This document shows, piece after piece, positions 12,232-22,245 of a stretch of DNA of 64,000 nucleotides; position 1 is the stretch's first letter; each line of letters opens with the position of its first letter. The position numbers and the translations under genes are program-made. This DNA is from Macrotis lagotis (lineage: Eukaryota > Chordata > Mammalia > Peramelemorphia > Peramelidae). The notes under the pieces are model-generated. The model had not been told where the DNA came from and did no database searches. It saw nothing but the letters and a program-made list of their open reading frames with translations. The stretch is taken from assembly GCF_037893015.1 (NCBI RefSeq), contig NC_133665.1, forward strand, positions 194,428,146 through 194,492,145, read 5' to 3'.

Positions 12232-12437
12232 GTTGTTCAGTCATGTCTGACTCTTTGTGACCCCAATTTGGGATTGTCTTGCCAGAGATACTGGAGTTTT
12301 GCCATTTCCTTTTCTAACTCATTTTACAGAAGAGGCAAACAAGCTTAAGCATGCAACTAGTAAGTGTCTAAGGCCAAATTTGAACTCAGGTCTTCCTGAC
12401 TCCAGATCTAATGCTGTGCCACCTAGCTGCCAGATAT
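12232..12437 (-). mobile_element. RTE-tailed tRNA-like SINE (Mar1-like)
   Basis: Read on the minus strand it starts with a tRNA-like head (the reverse of 'gtgccacctagctgccag' at the right end). It passes through a MIR/CORE-like middle and ends in a tail related to the 3' end of RTE/BovB LINEs; on the + strand this reads 'cagtcatgtctgactctttg' then 'tgaccccaatttgggattg'. This organisation, a SINE borrowing an RTE tail, is known for the marsupial Mar1 family. RTE LINEs that could have mobilised it are present in the same window. Confidence 0.75.
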
Positions 12438-12439
12438 TA

Positions 12440-12955
12440 CAAGACTCTAAACAAAAGACCTGAGGCCCCCACAGATATTCATTGCTGGATAGATATTGTA
12501 GATATCAACTACCTAGATTTAAGTAAAGAATTTTGAATATCCTTCCTGTTCCTTGTTCTGAGCCACAGCAAGTATTCCCTGAGATAGAGATAGAGAATCC
12601 CTCAGGTGGTTTTGGATAACTCCCTCACCCCCAGGCCTTTCTTATTGCCCTAGCCAGACTTATATAGGATCCTGGGTGGAATGGCTCAGAGAAGCTGCCA
12701 TGTCACTGTCCTCGCCATAGTGCCTGGGACAATGAGGCAGAGCTCTGGATCAGGGTCTGCCTGCAAGCATGGATCCCCCTTGCCTTTTATAAGCCCTGCT
12801 TAATTCCATCTATGCCACAACCCTGGTAGAGCATCCACTGCACTATTGCTTACCAAAAAAAAAAAAAGAAAAGAAAAGAAAAGATAAAGACATATAGTCT
12901 GGATAATAATAGAACCAGATGGATCCAAACTTAGTTAAATGATCTTAAACAAAAA
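12440..12955. other. Unique intergenic sequence with A-rich run
   Basis: A short A-rich microsatellite (aaaag units) lies at 12855-12883. Nothing else recognised. Confidence 0.45.
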
Positions 12956-12961
12956 GCAATT

Positions 12962-13112
12962 ACTGGGGGTTGGCTAGGTGGCACAGTAGATAGAGCACCA
13001 GCCCTGGAGTCAGGAGTCCCTGAGTTCAAATCCGGCCTCAGACACTTAATGATTACCTGGCTGTGTGGCCTTGGGCAAGCCACTTAACCCCATTTGCCTT
13101 GCAAAAACCTAA
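12962..13112 (+). mobile_element. WSINE-type SINE, unit 1 of a tandem triplet
   Basis: tRNA-like SINE. It shares the variants 'cttaatgattacctggctg' and the tail 'aaaacctaaaaggaaac' with the next unit but not with unit 3. It is preceded by aaaagcaattact, a flank that recurs before units 2 and 3 and after unit 3. Confidence 0.92.
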
Positions 13113-13132
13113 AAGGAAACAAAGCAATTACT

Positions 13133-13280
13133 GGGGCAGCTAGGTGGCACAGTGGATAGAGCACCAGCCCTGGAGTCAGAAGTCCCTGAATTCAAATCTG
13201 GCCTCAGACACTTAATGATTACCTGGCTGTGTGGCCTTGGGCAAGCCACTTAATCCCATTTGCCTTGCAAAAACCTAAAA
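13133..13280 (+). mobile_element. WSINE-type SINE, unit 2 of a tandem triplet
   Basis: Nearly identical to unit 1, including the same private variants and the same 'ggaaacaaagcaattactgg' downstream flank, at a spacing of about 168 bp. This suggests a tandem duplication rather than an independent insertion. Confidence 0.92.
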
Positions 13281-13298
13281 GGAAACAAAGCAATTACT

Positions 13299-13450
13299 GG
13301 GGCAGCTAGGTGGCACAGTGGATAGAGTACCGCCCTGGAGTCAGGAGGACCTGAGCCCAAATCCTGACTCAAAAACACTTAATAATTGCCTAGCTCTGTG
13401 ATCTTGGGCAAATCACATAACCCCATTGCCTTGCCAAAACTTTTTTTTTT
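13299..13450 (+). mobile_element. WSINE-type SINE, unit 3 of a tandem triplet
   Basis: More diverged than units 1 and 2: 'gagcccaaatcctgactc' in place of the usual B-box, 'gatcttgggcaaatcacat', and a T-run/A-run tail. It is followed at about 13456 by aaagcaattactt, the fourth copy of the flank. Confidence 0.92.
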
Positions 13451-13459
13451 TAAAAAAAG

Positions 13460-14390
13460 CAATTACTTTGGAAAGGGATCTCTTAAGGAGTGCTTTAAGT
13501 TTGTGCCTGACTCTGTGCTGCTCCAATGAGACATAGAGGAATGATCCTTCACAAAGCATGATAATATGAGGCAGGAAAAGAGAGCAGAAATTGGGAATGA
13601 CTGAGTGAGGATTCCAGGAGGGTAGTCCATTGGGTCAAAGCAAAGATCAGATTTAGTGAAGACAAATAAAAAGTCTTGCTTTATGACTTTACATCATGAA
13701 TACTTTCTTTGAAAAAAAAATTGACAGATGCTTGGTGTGGCAAGCATAACACCAGGACAGATGAAATATGCACTATTTCAGCAGTCATGCATGACTTGCT
13801 ATGATGTGTGAGTTATCCCCACATACCCAAGCCAGAATTCGTTTTTAAAAATGCCAGGAAGAAAAATATGAGAAAAGATGTGGCGCACAACTAAAACAAG
13901 ACATTATGAAATAAATAATTGACCAGCAGAAGAGGTGACATGGACATCAGCGCTGACATTGAAGGGTGCTAGGATGATGTCACCCAGATGTTTGATCAAG
14001 GGAAATGAAGATCCCATGAGGAAACCAAAGGAGCCCAGAGAGCAACTGAGTTGGCAAACATTTGCCTGCCCTGCCAAAGAGAAGGGAGAAAGGAGAGGAA
14101 GGGAGGAAAGGGCAGCCCAAGACATGAGCTCCTTTGTAAAATCTGAAGAGGAAGGATGAAGATAAATAGCAGCATATCAGGACAGGGGGAGGTGAAAAGG
14201 AGAGTAACTACAGCTTGGCAAGAGCAGCAATCATGGGCCCTGGTGGTCATAAAATCCTCCCTCCCTTCTTTTACAGAGAAGCAAACAGAGAGACAGCCAT
14301 TAAAGTGTCTGGCTTGGAATCAGCTGAAGAAGAAGAGGGGCTGCATTTATGCCTTCAGGAAACTGAAGATAGTGTGGCTTGCCCGGAAGA
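13460..14390. other. Unique intergenic sequence, nothing recognised
   Basis: Contains short purine-rich patches and overlapping frames of 70-127 codons without splice or initiation signals. No gene is supported. Confidence 0.45.
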
Positions 14391-14394
14391 TGGC

Positions 14395-14645
14395 ATTGGA
14401 ATGGAAGCGATGCTCAGCATCAGACAATAGTAACACAGGACAATCAAATGAGTTCAAGGAGTCTCGGATGGGGTGGAGAGGTCCTGTAGTCCTTCTGCAC
14501 TCTGCTATCATCAAACCCCATCTGGAAGGCAATGCTTAGACACCACCATTTTGGAAGGTCATCAATGAGGTAGAGAGTATCCAGAGAAGGCCACCAGGCT
14601 AGACAGGACTTAGGATTACTTAGTCAGGAAAAGATGTTTGATACA
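14395..14645 (+). mobile_element. L3/CR1-like LINE remnant
   Basis: Contains 'tctgctatcatcaaacccca', 'aaccccatctggaaggcaat', 'caccaccattttggaaggtc' and 'gagagtatccagagaagg', which follow in order the CR1/L3 segment upstream of its 3' end. The copy breaks off at the (TG)n repeat. Confidence 0.7.
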
Positions 14646-14648
14646 GGG

Positions 14649-14649
<1 letters not shown>

Positions 14650-14682
<33 letters not shown>

Positions 14683-15011
14683 CATGCATATATGTGTGTC
14701 TGCATGTGTGTGAGTGTGAGTGTATGTGTGAGTGTGTGCATGTGTGTGAGTGTGTACATTGTGTATGTGAATGTGTATGTGTGAGGGTGTGTAGACATGT
14801 GTGAATGTGTGTGTGACTGTGTGTGAGTGTGTGTGCATGTGCATGTCCATTTGAGTGTGTGTGTGTGTGAGGGTGTGCACGAGTATGTGTGTGTGAGTGT
14901 ATGTGTGAGTGCGTGCATATGTGTAGGCATGTGTATGTGAATGTGTATGTATGAGTGTGTGTATGCATGAGGGTGTGTAGGCATGTGTGTGCATGCGCAT
15001 GTGCATGTGCA

Positions 15012-15051
<40 letters not shown>

Positions 15052-15055
15052 TGCG
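14650..15055 (+). repeat. Long (TG)n-type compound microsatellite
   Basis: About 400 bp of alternating purine-pyrimidine sequence. Pure gt runs at both ends (14650-14680 and about 15015-15050) enclose an interrupted middle of tgtgag, tgcatg and tgtatg variants. All three minus-strand frames stay open across it as His/Thr-rich artefacts. Confidence 0.98.
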
Positions 15056-15483
15056 TTTTTGTTGGGAGGCAGTGATTAATGGAATGAGCTTACACAAAGG
15101 TCAGCCTTTTGGGTATACTTTGAAACCCCCTCAGAAGGATGGGAAAATGTCTCTTGGCTCTGGTAAATCCATTCATTTTGTTGGAGGTGAGTGATTAAGG
15201 AGGAATTGGGTCATTACAGGTAGGAAATATGGCTTGGGACTGGTCCTATAAAAGGAGGAGGGGTGGAATCCGGGCAGATCCTTTGGTCTCCAAGGGAAGC
15301 TGAAGGGAGAATCTGTGTAAGTGCAAAGCCCCATGACTTAGCTCATCCACCAGCTGCCCTGAGGCTGAGAGGCAGCCTGCTGAGGGTGGCTTGGGAAGGG
15401 AGGCATGGTGTCCCAGCCCTCTGGATAGAGTTAAGGTTTCCTGGGAAAGGATCAACTTGCTGGAGAGGTTAAGAACATAGCCT
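15056..15483. other. Unique intergenic sequence, nothing recognised
   Basis: No gene or repeat recognised. Confidence 0.4.
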
Positions 15484-15637
15484 TTCTTTTTTTAAAATTT
15501 TATTTATTGAAGGCAATTGTGACTTGCCCAAGATCACACAGCTAGGCAATTATGAAGTGTCTGAGACTGTATCTGAACTCAGATCCTCCTAACTCCAGGG
15601 TTGATGCTCTATCCACTGTGCCACATAGCTACCCCTG
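15484..15637 (-). mobile_element. WSINE-type SINE
   Basis: Reverse-orientation copy: T-rich end on the left, 'gacttgcccaagatcacaca', reverse B-box 'tgaactcagatcc', and 'gctctatccactgtgccaca' on the right. No clear target duplication was found. Confidence 0.9.
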
Positions 15638-16020
15638 GCATTTGACCCTGCATTTGAGAGTTGTGGAATGTGGCCTTCGAGAGAAACTTGGCAGCACCAA
15701 CCTTCTGGAGATCTTGCAGGTGGCCGCCAAAGCTGTAGAATCAAAAAGGGACATAACCAACGCCACTGGAAAGCAAAGGGCCTGTGAGTAATCTGTAGGA
15801 AGACAGTAGGCTGTATCTGTGGCAAACTCATGCTCACTTTTCTTCCATAGGAATCTATTCTATCAAGGTTGCGTGCCTGCTTGGATCTCTGGACTGAAAG
15901 TTGGACTCATCAGATGGAGTGGCTTCTCCCCTCTCACATCCCTTTCAAGCGGAGTCAGAAGCAAGGGAGTGAGGGAGTGTAAGCCCAGAGATTGGAGCCT
16001 GGGTGACACAAAGAAAACTT
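15638..16020. other. Unique intergenic sequence, nothing recognised
   Basis: Open frames across 15589-16307 include SINE sequence and lack splice or initiation support. Confidence 0.4.
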
Positions 16021-16024
16021 CTGA

Positions 16025-16165
16025 GGAATCAAATGTGCCCAAAGTGGAACAGACTGCCTTGGGAGGGGAAGGCTGCAGGATGCTCAGGTTCCTTGGCTGT
16101 ACTGAGGTTCAGTTGTGGGTGGCCTGGATGGCCTCTGAGGTTCTCTCCCATACTGATATTCACCC
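16025..16165 (+). mobile_element. L3/CR1-like 3'-end remnant
   Basis: 'aaagtggaacagactgcctt' followed by 'gggaggggaaggc' and later 'ggcctggatggcctctgagg' resembles the CR1/L3 3' end ('...gaatgggctgcctcgggagg...' to '...gatggcctctgagg'). Short and diverged. Confidence 0.55.
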
Positions 16166-16939
16166 ACTCTGGTGCCTGAGACCTCTCTTCAGAGCCATGC
16201 CTTTGGGGGAAGCCACCATTTCCAAATGCCCCCCACCTTACATGCCAATGAAGGAGTTAACCCCTCAAAAGTGGTCAGTGGGATTTTCACCTTCATTCAG
16301 TAGCTGATTCAACACTGCCCCCACCCCCCCACCCCGCAGCAAAGCATGGTGAGATGGTTCAGGCACAGGGCAGTGTGATGTCTGGAGGCAGTACAGCAAG
16401 ACAGACCTGGGGAGGGCAATGGGAGAGGGGCAGTGGGTATTTGCTGGGGTTGGGGACAAAAGGAGGAAACCTGGGAATTCCTGGTCATAGAATGCTCCCT
16501 CTGGGGGAATGTTTGAAGTTACCTCATCCAATTCCTCCATTTTATGGATGGGGAAAGTGAGGTCAGAGATTTTCCCAAGGTCACTCCCAATAGGTCACTG
16601 GTCCAACAGGGAATGGCCCAAGTCTCCCTGACCAGGGGCAAAGGGACTTGGGTTCCAACTTCACCACTGAGCTGGGCTAGGCTTCTTCAGGGAGATCCCT
16701 CCTCAGGGCCCTCTAGAAATCACCTCAGTAGGTGCAGGGAGGAGAACCAGATTCATTAGAACAGGTACAGCTTCATGGGGAGCACAGGATGGCCACTGAA
16801 AGGACCCCACTGTCCCTGCCCAACTGACCCCTCCCCTGCCTTCCATCCCAAAGCAGAAGCTAAGATCTCCCAGAATGCTTTGTCACAGTGGAGGACCCTC
16901 CTCCCATACATTCTGTCTCCTAGCCATCCAGATGGAGGA

Positions 16940-17300
16940 TGGATTTTGTTGCTGCCACATCATCTTGGCATGTGGCTGAACTTCGGTTGCCATGGTAACT
17001 GCATCCGGGCAGGCCGGAGCTGCAGGGGGAACAGCCTGGATCTACCTGCCGCAGAAAGCTTCTAACGTGTTTAGATCTGACTCCAGGGGGCCTGTCTATC
17101 TGCAGAGCCGCAAAGAGGGGGAAGGACTGAGTCAGAGCTGCCGCAGGATCTGAGGGGCATCAGGAGCCCTCTGCCCCTCCCCCATCCTCCGCAGCTCACT
17201 GTGCCTCAGATGGCACCATTAGAAACTGGCAACACAAGCTTCCTTTGAGTCGGGCCCTGGCCAAAGGCAGCCCCATCAGAGGACACTAAGACCCTCACCC
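16940..17300. promoter_or_regulatory. Candidate regulatory element with RFX X-box
   Basis: At 16986-16999 the sequence is GTTGCCATGGTAAC, an almost palindromic match (12 of 14 positions symmetric) to the X-box bound by RFX transcription factors. The following 300 bp is GC-richer than its surroundings, free of recognisable repeats, and contains 'ctccagggggcc' at 17081, partly resembling a CTCF core. The element lies about 36 kb upstream of the ADCYAP1R1 start codon. A function as enhancer or distal promoter is inference only. The motif could be fortuitous. Confidence 0.3.
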
Positions 17301-19460
17301 TTTCCCAATTCCTGGTAGCTTTTGGAACATTACCATCTGTCTAGTCTACCAGTCGACAGCTCTTTCAAGTCCCTCTCCAGTCTTAGCTCCCCTTACTCCA
17401 TCCCCATGCCTCTACACGATTTTCCCCATCTGTTCCTTTCTCTTGTGTAGCTGCTGCCTCAGTTCAGGCCCTCATCACTGCCTGGCAGGACTAAGCCAAC
17501 CTTTTTGGGGGGGGGTCTGCCTGCCTCCCCTCCAATATGGGTTCTAGCCAGCAGCTAAATTGATCTGGCTGTCTCATTTTCCCACGGCTTTGGGATCGAA
17601 TATGATGTCCTCTGGCAGTAAAGGTCCTTCTCAGCAGCACCTTGGCCAAGCTACCTTACCAGTTGTGCTTCCAATTCACCCAAACTGCTCTATTGGCCAC
17701 TGAATGAGAACTCCCTCACTTGCATCCCAAAGCTAGGATGGGCATTTCCTCTGCACCTAATTCTCCTAAAGAATTGCCCCACAGCACCCCCCAGGTCACA
17801 CAGCCCAAAGAGGTCAGAGAGAAGACTAACCCAAGTTCTTCTAGACTTTTAGGCTGTCTCTGAATTGTTAAAATTAATTATCTGAAATCAAAGGAAAGCA
17901 AGGACGAGGATACTGAGCATCTATAATTTAATTTGACATCCATGAGTTTAGAGTCCCCATCTCAGGGGTTCCCTTGGACTACTCGTGTCCCATCTGTGGC
18001 AGAGCACCCCGAGCTCCTATTGGCTGATGAGCCACAGTCAGACACACTGTCATTTGTCTCAAACACAGTGAAGTTGTTTTGGTCTTCTTCAATATGGACC
18101 AACCAACCAACCAATTTAATTTGCAAAGTTAGCATCTGCATATCAAAGCAGGTTGTCTGGCTCTTCCAAAGCCACAAATGCTGTGTGATGTATAGAGCAG
18201 ATTTTTCTAACAGAAAAGAGGACTAGAAAAATACAGAAAGTTATTTTGAATATAATTCAATTGGACGAGATGAGTCACATGAATAGTTGGCCTCTCTGAG
18301 GCTCTCTGGATCCTACCCAGAAGTCCTTTCCTTGCTGGTGGTACCTTTTTCACCAGAGAGTGTGCTGTGAAGGAGGAACTTGTGGTCAGGAACTCTGGGT
18401 CACCTCTTTCCCTTCCAGCTGCCAACCTTACAAGGTTCCATCTCTCAACTTAGAGTCTAGCTCAAGAAAAAAGGGACCTAATCCAGAAAGACCAGAAAGA
18501 GCAGCAACCTCTGGCTAACCTTTCTCCAATGGCTATATTTACTTTATTTCGCCTCTTCACCAAACAGTCAGTAGGAAGAAACTGGGGAGCTCTGGGAATG
18601 CCTCAACAAGAGAAGAACCCCCATCAGGGCAGGAAATGGTGGTGATGGGGAGGGGGGAAATGAGGAGCATTTGGATGGATGTGGTCAAGCATTGGAAGGG
18701 TTTCATAAGGCACCACTGACAGTGTCCTCCTGGAGGACAGGGCAACAGGCTGGGACCTCCAGAAGCCTGAAGGCCATTGAAAAGATATGCCCCCGTACTG
18801 GGGCAGATGACTCACAATGGTTACAGCCACCCCAGTCGTTCACAAGGGGATTATTGTCTATTATGAAGGAACAGGTAGGTAGGTGTGGCCTTGCCTTGGG
18901 ACCAGGGTGAGTGAGATGACTCTTCCAGTCCTAAGAATGTCTCCACCCCCTAGACCTAACCCCAGTCCAGATGTGTGTAAACAGCCCTCAGATCTCTAAG
19001 ATGAACACCATAGACCCTTGCCTCTTAGCTATGACTTGCTGCTGATTGCTAAATGTGGAACAATCCTGGGGTCTCATTTCATAACTCACAGTCTGTTCCC
19101 CCTCCTCTACCCCCTAGTTCCTGAATTTACCCCTTTTAGGACCCAGTCAGAATAAACCACCAGATACCATAGTACAGCCAAGAGCATCCACCTTACACAG
19201 AACCAGAGACAAGTAAGAAAATAGGCAGCAAATACCTACCTCCCCTTAGCTGCCATCTTCCCTGGCCTGGGGGTTGGGAGTCCACTCAAGTCTTTTTATT
19301 TCCTCAGCTTCCCAATGAAAGCATAGGAGTCACCTTCCCAATGCAAAGTGGGAGAAAGGAAAAAAAAAAGGTGGGAAATGGGCACCTACATTGTCACTCC
19401 CAGGAGATGATGGGTACCTCACTGCCACCCACATTGCCATCCACATTTCAGGCATTTTGG
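17301..19460. other. Unique intergenic sequence, few old repeats
   Basis: A possible MIR remnant ('caggtcacacagcccaaag') sits at about 17775-17860. No exon with splice signals was recognised in the remainder. Confidence 0.4.
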
Positions 19461-19464
19461 AGCT

Positions 19465-20150
19465 ATACCCACCATCAAACTGTGCAGACTCTGATCCTAC
19501 AAACTACTCTGTCTATGTCCCAAAGAGATTATAAAAAAGTGGCAAAGACCCACATATACAAAACAATTTATAGCAGCTTGTTTTGAAGTGAAAAAGAATT
19601 GGAAGTCTAAAGGATGTCCATTGATGGGGGGATGGCTGAACAAGTTGTGGCCTATGAATGTGATAGAGAACTATTGTTCTGTAAGAAATCTCAAGTAGGA
19701 TGGTTTTAGAAAACCCTGGGAAGACTTAACGTGAACTGATGCAAAGGGAAGTGAACAGAACCAGAAAAACATCATATACAGTAACAGCAGCATTGTAACA
19801 ATGATCAACTGTAACCAACTTCACTCTTCTCAGCATTATAATAATCCAAGACAGTCCCAAAGGACTCATGATGAAGTCGACTACCTGCCTCCAGAGAAAG
19901 AACTGGTATTGTCTGAATGTATTGTTCACTGTCTTTTCATTTTTCTTTTATATGAGTCTTCTTATACAAAACTACTAATAAAGAGATGTTTTACATAATT
20001 GCCTATACACCGCCCCACACACACACACATAAGAAATGCTAGTTCTAGTCACTTCATATGTTAGAGAGGGAGGAAGCGAGGGAGGGAAGGAAGGAGAGAA
20101 TCTGGAACTCAAAACTTGAAATAAAAATGTTTTAAAAAAAATAAAAATCA
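19465..20150 (+). mobile_element. 5'-truncated L1 (3' end of ORF2 and 3' UTR)
   Basis: Parallels the end of the full-length L1 at 33660-34130: 'gatggctgaacaagttgtgg', 'gaagtgaacagaaccagaaa', 'atgatcaactgtaacc' and 'cctccagagaaagaactgg'. It then continues through a 3' UTR with a purine-rich stretch (about 20063-20100) and ends 'aactcaaaacttgaaataaa' plus an A-rich tail. A SINE follows directly. Confidence 0.88.
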
Positions 20151-20310
20151 GGGTGGCTAGGTGGTACAGTGGATAGAGCACCAGCCCTGGAGTCAGGAGT
20201 ACCTGAGTTCAAATCTGGCCTCAGATACTTGATAATTACCCAACTGTGTGGCCTTAGGCAAACCACTTAACCCCATTTGCCTTGCAAAAAAGCCCTAAAA
20301 AATTAAATTA
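20151..20310 (+). mobile_element. WSINE-type SINE inserted in an L1 tail
   Basis: Full-length SINE starting at gggtggctaggtggtacag, immediately after the A-rich end of the preceding L1. A short flanking match, aaaatca, occurs at 20144-20150 and 20319-20325, compatible with insertion into the L1 poly(A). Confidence 0.9.
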
Positions 20311-20325
20311 AAAAAATGAAAATCA

Positions 20326-22150
20326 AGAAGCCACACCTCAGGATCTTGAGGGAGCTGATCCCCATGATTTCTCCACTGGTCTTCCAGACTTGTCTCTATT
20401 CAAGACCCTTGGTCCCCCAACCCCTAGAAGGGGAGTGTTTTGACCTGCTTTGTTGTGACATTGTCTCTAGGAGCTCTTGCTGGAGGTCAGCCTGCCAGTG
20501 AGGCCCCATAAGGGCTGTCGAGGAGAATCTGGTCTGGTCCTGGACTCCACCTTCTTACATATAGAAGGATGTGTCGAGGCGCTGTCACATGGATGCACTA
20601 ATATACAGAAGTATGCGTATGGGTGCTCACATTACACAAAAGATAGTGTACAGACCTGTGTGCCTGCATCCAAGGTTTGCACACACATACACATGTGAGC
20701 ATGTGCCAAGCCCCTGCCTCCCAGAACAGAAGCTTGGCCTAGAACAGATGACACGTGACCCAGAAGTGGGCAGTGATGATCCTTCCTGTTTGTAGTGCGG
20801 TCTGTGGGCTCCTGGGGTCCTTTCAGTGCCCAGCCATATGAATGTTCAGATGTCTATAGCTAAGTCGTGGATACATCTGGATCTGGGGGGAGCAGGGCAC
20901 TTTCCCAGGTGCAGTGAATTGTCCCTGTTCCCTTTATAGTAGGAGAACCTGAGTTGCCAATGCACAGACATTTCCCAAAGGGTTCATGTCTCACCCATGG
21001 GGAGTGAAAAAAGGAGCAGGGCCATAAAATTGGGACTGGCACCCATCTCAGGGTGGGGCGGGCAGGGATAGGCCTTCTTCCTCATTGGTGAGAGAGGTCA
21101 CTGCTTCCTAAGAAGCCGCTTCTCCTGAAATATGTCCAAGACTGGTCTGAGCAGAGAACCTGTGCTGAGGGGCTGGGGAGGCCTCGAGGGTAAGCCAAGG
21201 TAAGAAACCACTGTCCTGGGCACCATTTGTGAGGGAAATATGGCCAAGATGTGAGAAAGATAGTGTTGGCAACCTGAAGAGGGAAGTGCATCCATCCCTC
21301 AGGAGATCTGGAGGGCCTTAGATGCCATGGTCACCCTTGGAGTAACATCCTTGGCCCTGAGGTCTTGCTGCCATTGCCCCCTGTATCTGGACCTCTCTGT
21401 CCTGGGGTGACCTGGATCCTGCCCTGCTGCCCATTGTTCCCCATGCCTGAACCTCTCAATCCTGGAGAGGCCTGGCTTAGGGTCCTTCCCCCTACCTCTT
21501 CTGGCCTCCAACTGGGCTAGTCTCAGAAAGTTCCCTTTTCCCACACTTGCACCTGGACCGAGCACCAAGACTCTGCTTCTAGTGGACCTCAAGATCCTTG
21601 ATTATTGGATGAATGGGAGCAATGGGCACCCTGTGAGGCCAAGCACAGCTTACCCTCAGGTAGCTGCCTGTTCTCCCCAGTTGATCCCAAGGGAACAACT
21701 TTGCCCCTAGACAGGATTTGAGCTGGAAGGGCCTTAGAGGACAGCTATGACCCCAGAGTCACAGAACCAGAGGAATAGCTATCAGCTAGCCTGCTGTCTT
21801 TCCAGAAAACCTGAGCCCTTCCCCCCAGCCCAGGGGGTGGGTTTTTAGCAGTCATTTTGCTGCTGCTTTACATAAGAAAACAACTTTCCTCAGATAATCA
21901 TTAATGTCAGACAAATCCCACACACAGCAGGCACACACAGGAAGACATAAAGGAATGGGCAAAAAGACCCAGAGAGGGTTCAGAGGAAAAGGAGGAGACA
22001 GCAAAGAGGAGAGGCAGAATGAAGGGGAGGAAACCAGAGTCTCTGCTCTGACCCTGGGCAGATCATAGAGAGAGCACAATGGGAAGCTCCGGACATCCCA
22101 GGTTAAGAAGGGCATCCATGAGCTTGCGAGTAGCCAGAGGATGGAGATGG
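20326..22150. other. Unique intergenic sequence, nothing recognised
   Basis: GC-richer sequence without repeats that I can name. No exon with supporting splice sites or recognisable protein content was found. Confidence 0.4.
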
Positions 22151-22154
22151 GACA

Positions 22155-22245
22155 GGGCCTCAAAATCAATCCCTATGAACACAGGCTAAAGGGGCTAGGG
22201 GTCTTTAGCTGGAGAAAAGATGGCTCAAGAAGGATGGGAGAGATT
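22155..22245 (+). mobile_element. Short L3/CR1-like remnant
   Basis: 'aatccctatgaacacaggct' then 'aaaggggctaggggtcttta' and 'gctggagaaaagatggctca' resembles the CR1/L3 stretch '...aggctaaaggaactgggg.tgtttagcctggagaa'. Confidence 0.6.

Noticed and set aside
14616..15097. Three long minus-strand frames rich in His and Thr
   Set aside because: All three frames stay open because of the (TG)n repeat; artefacts.
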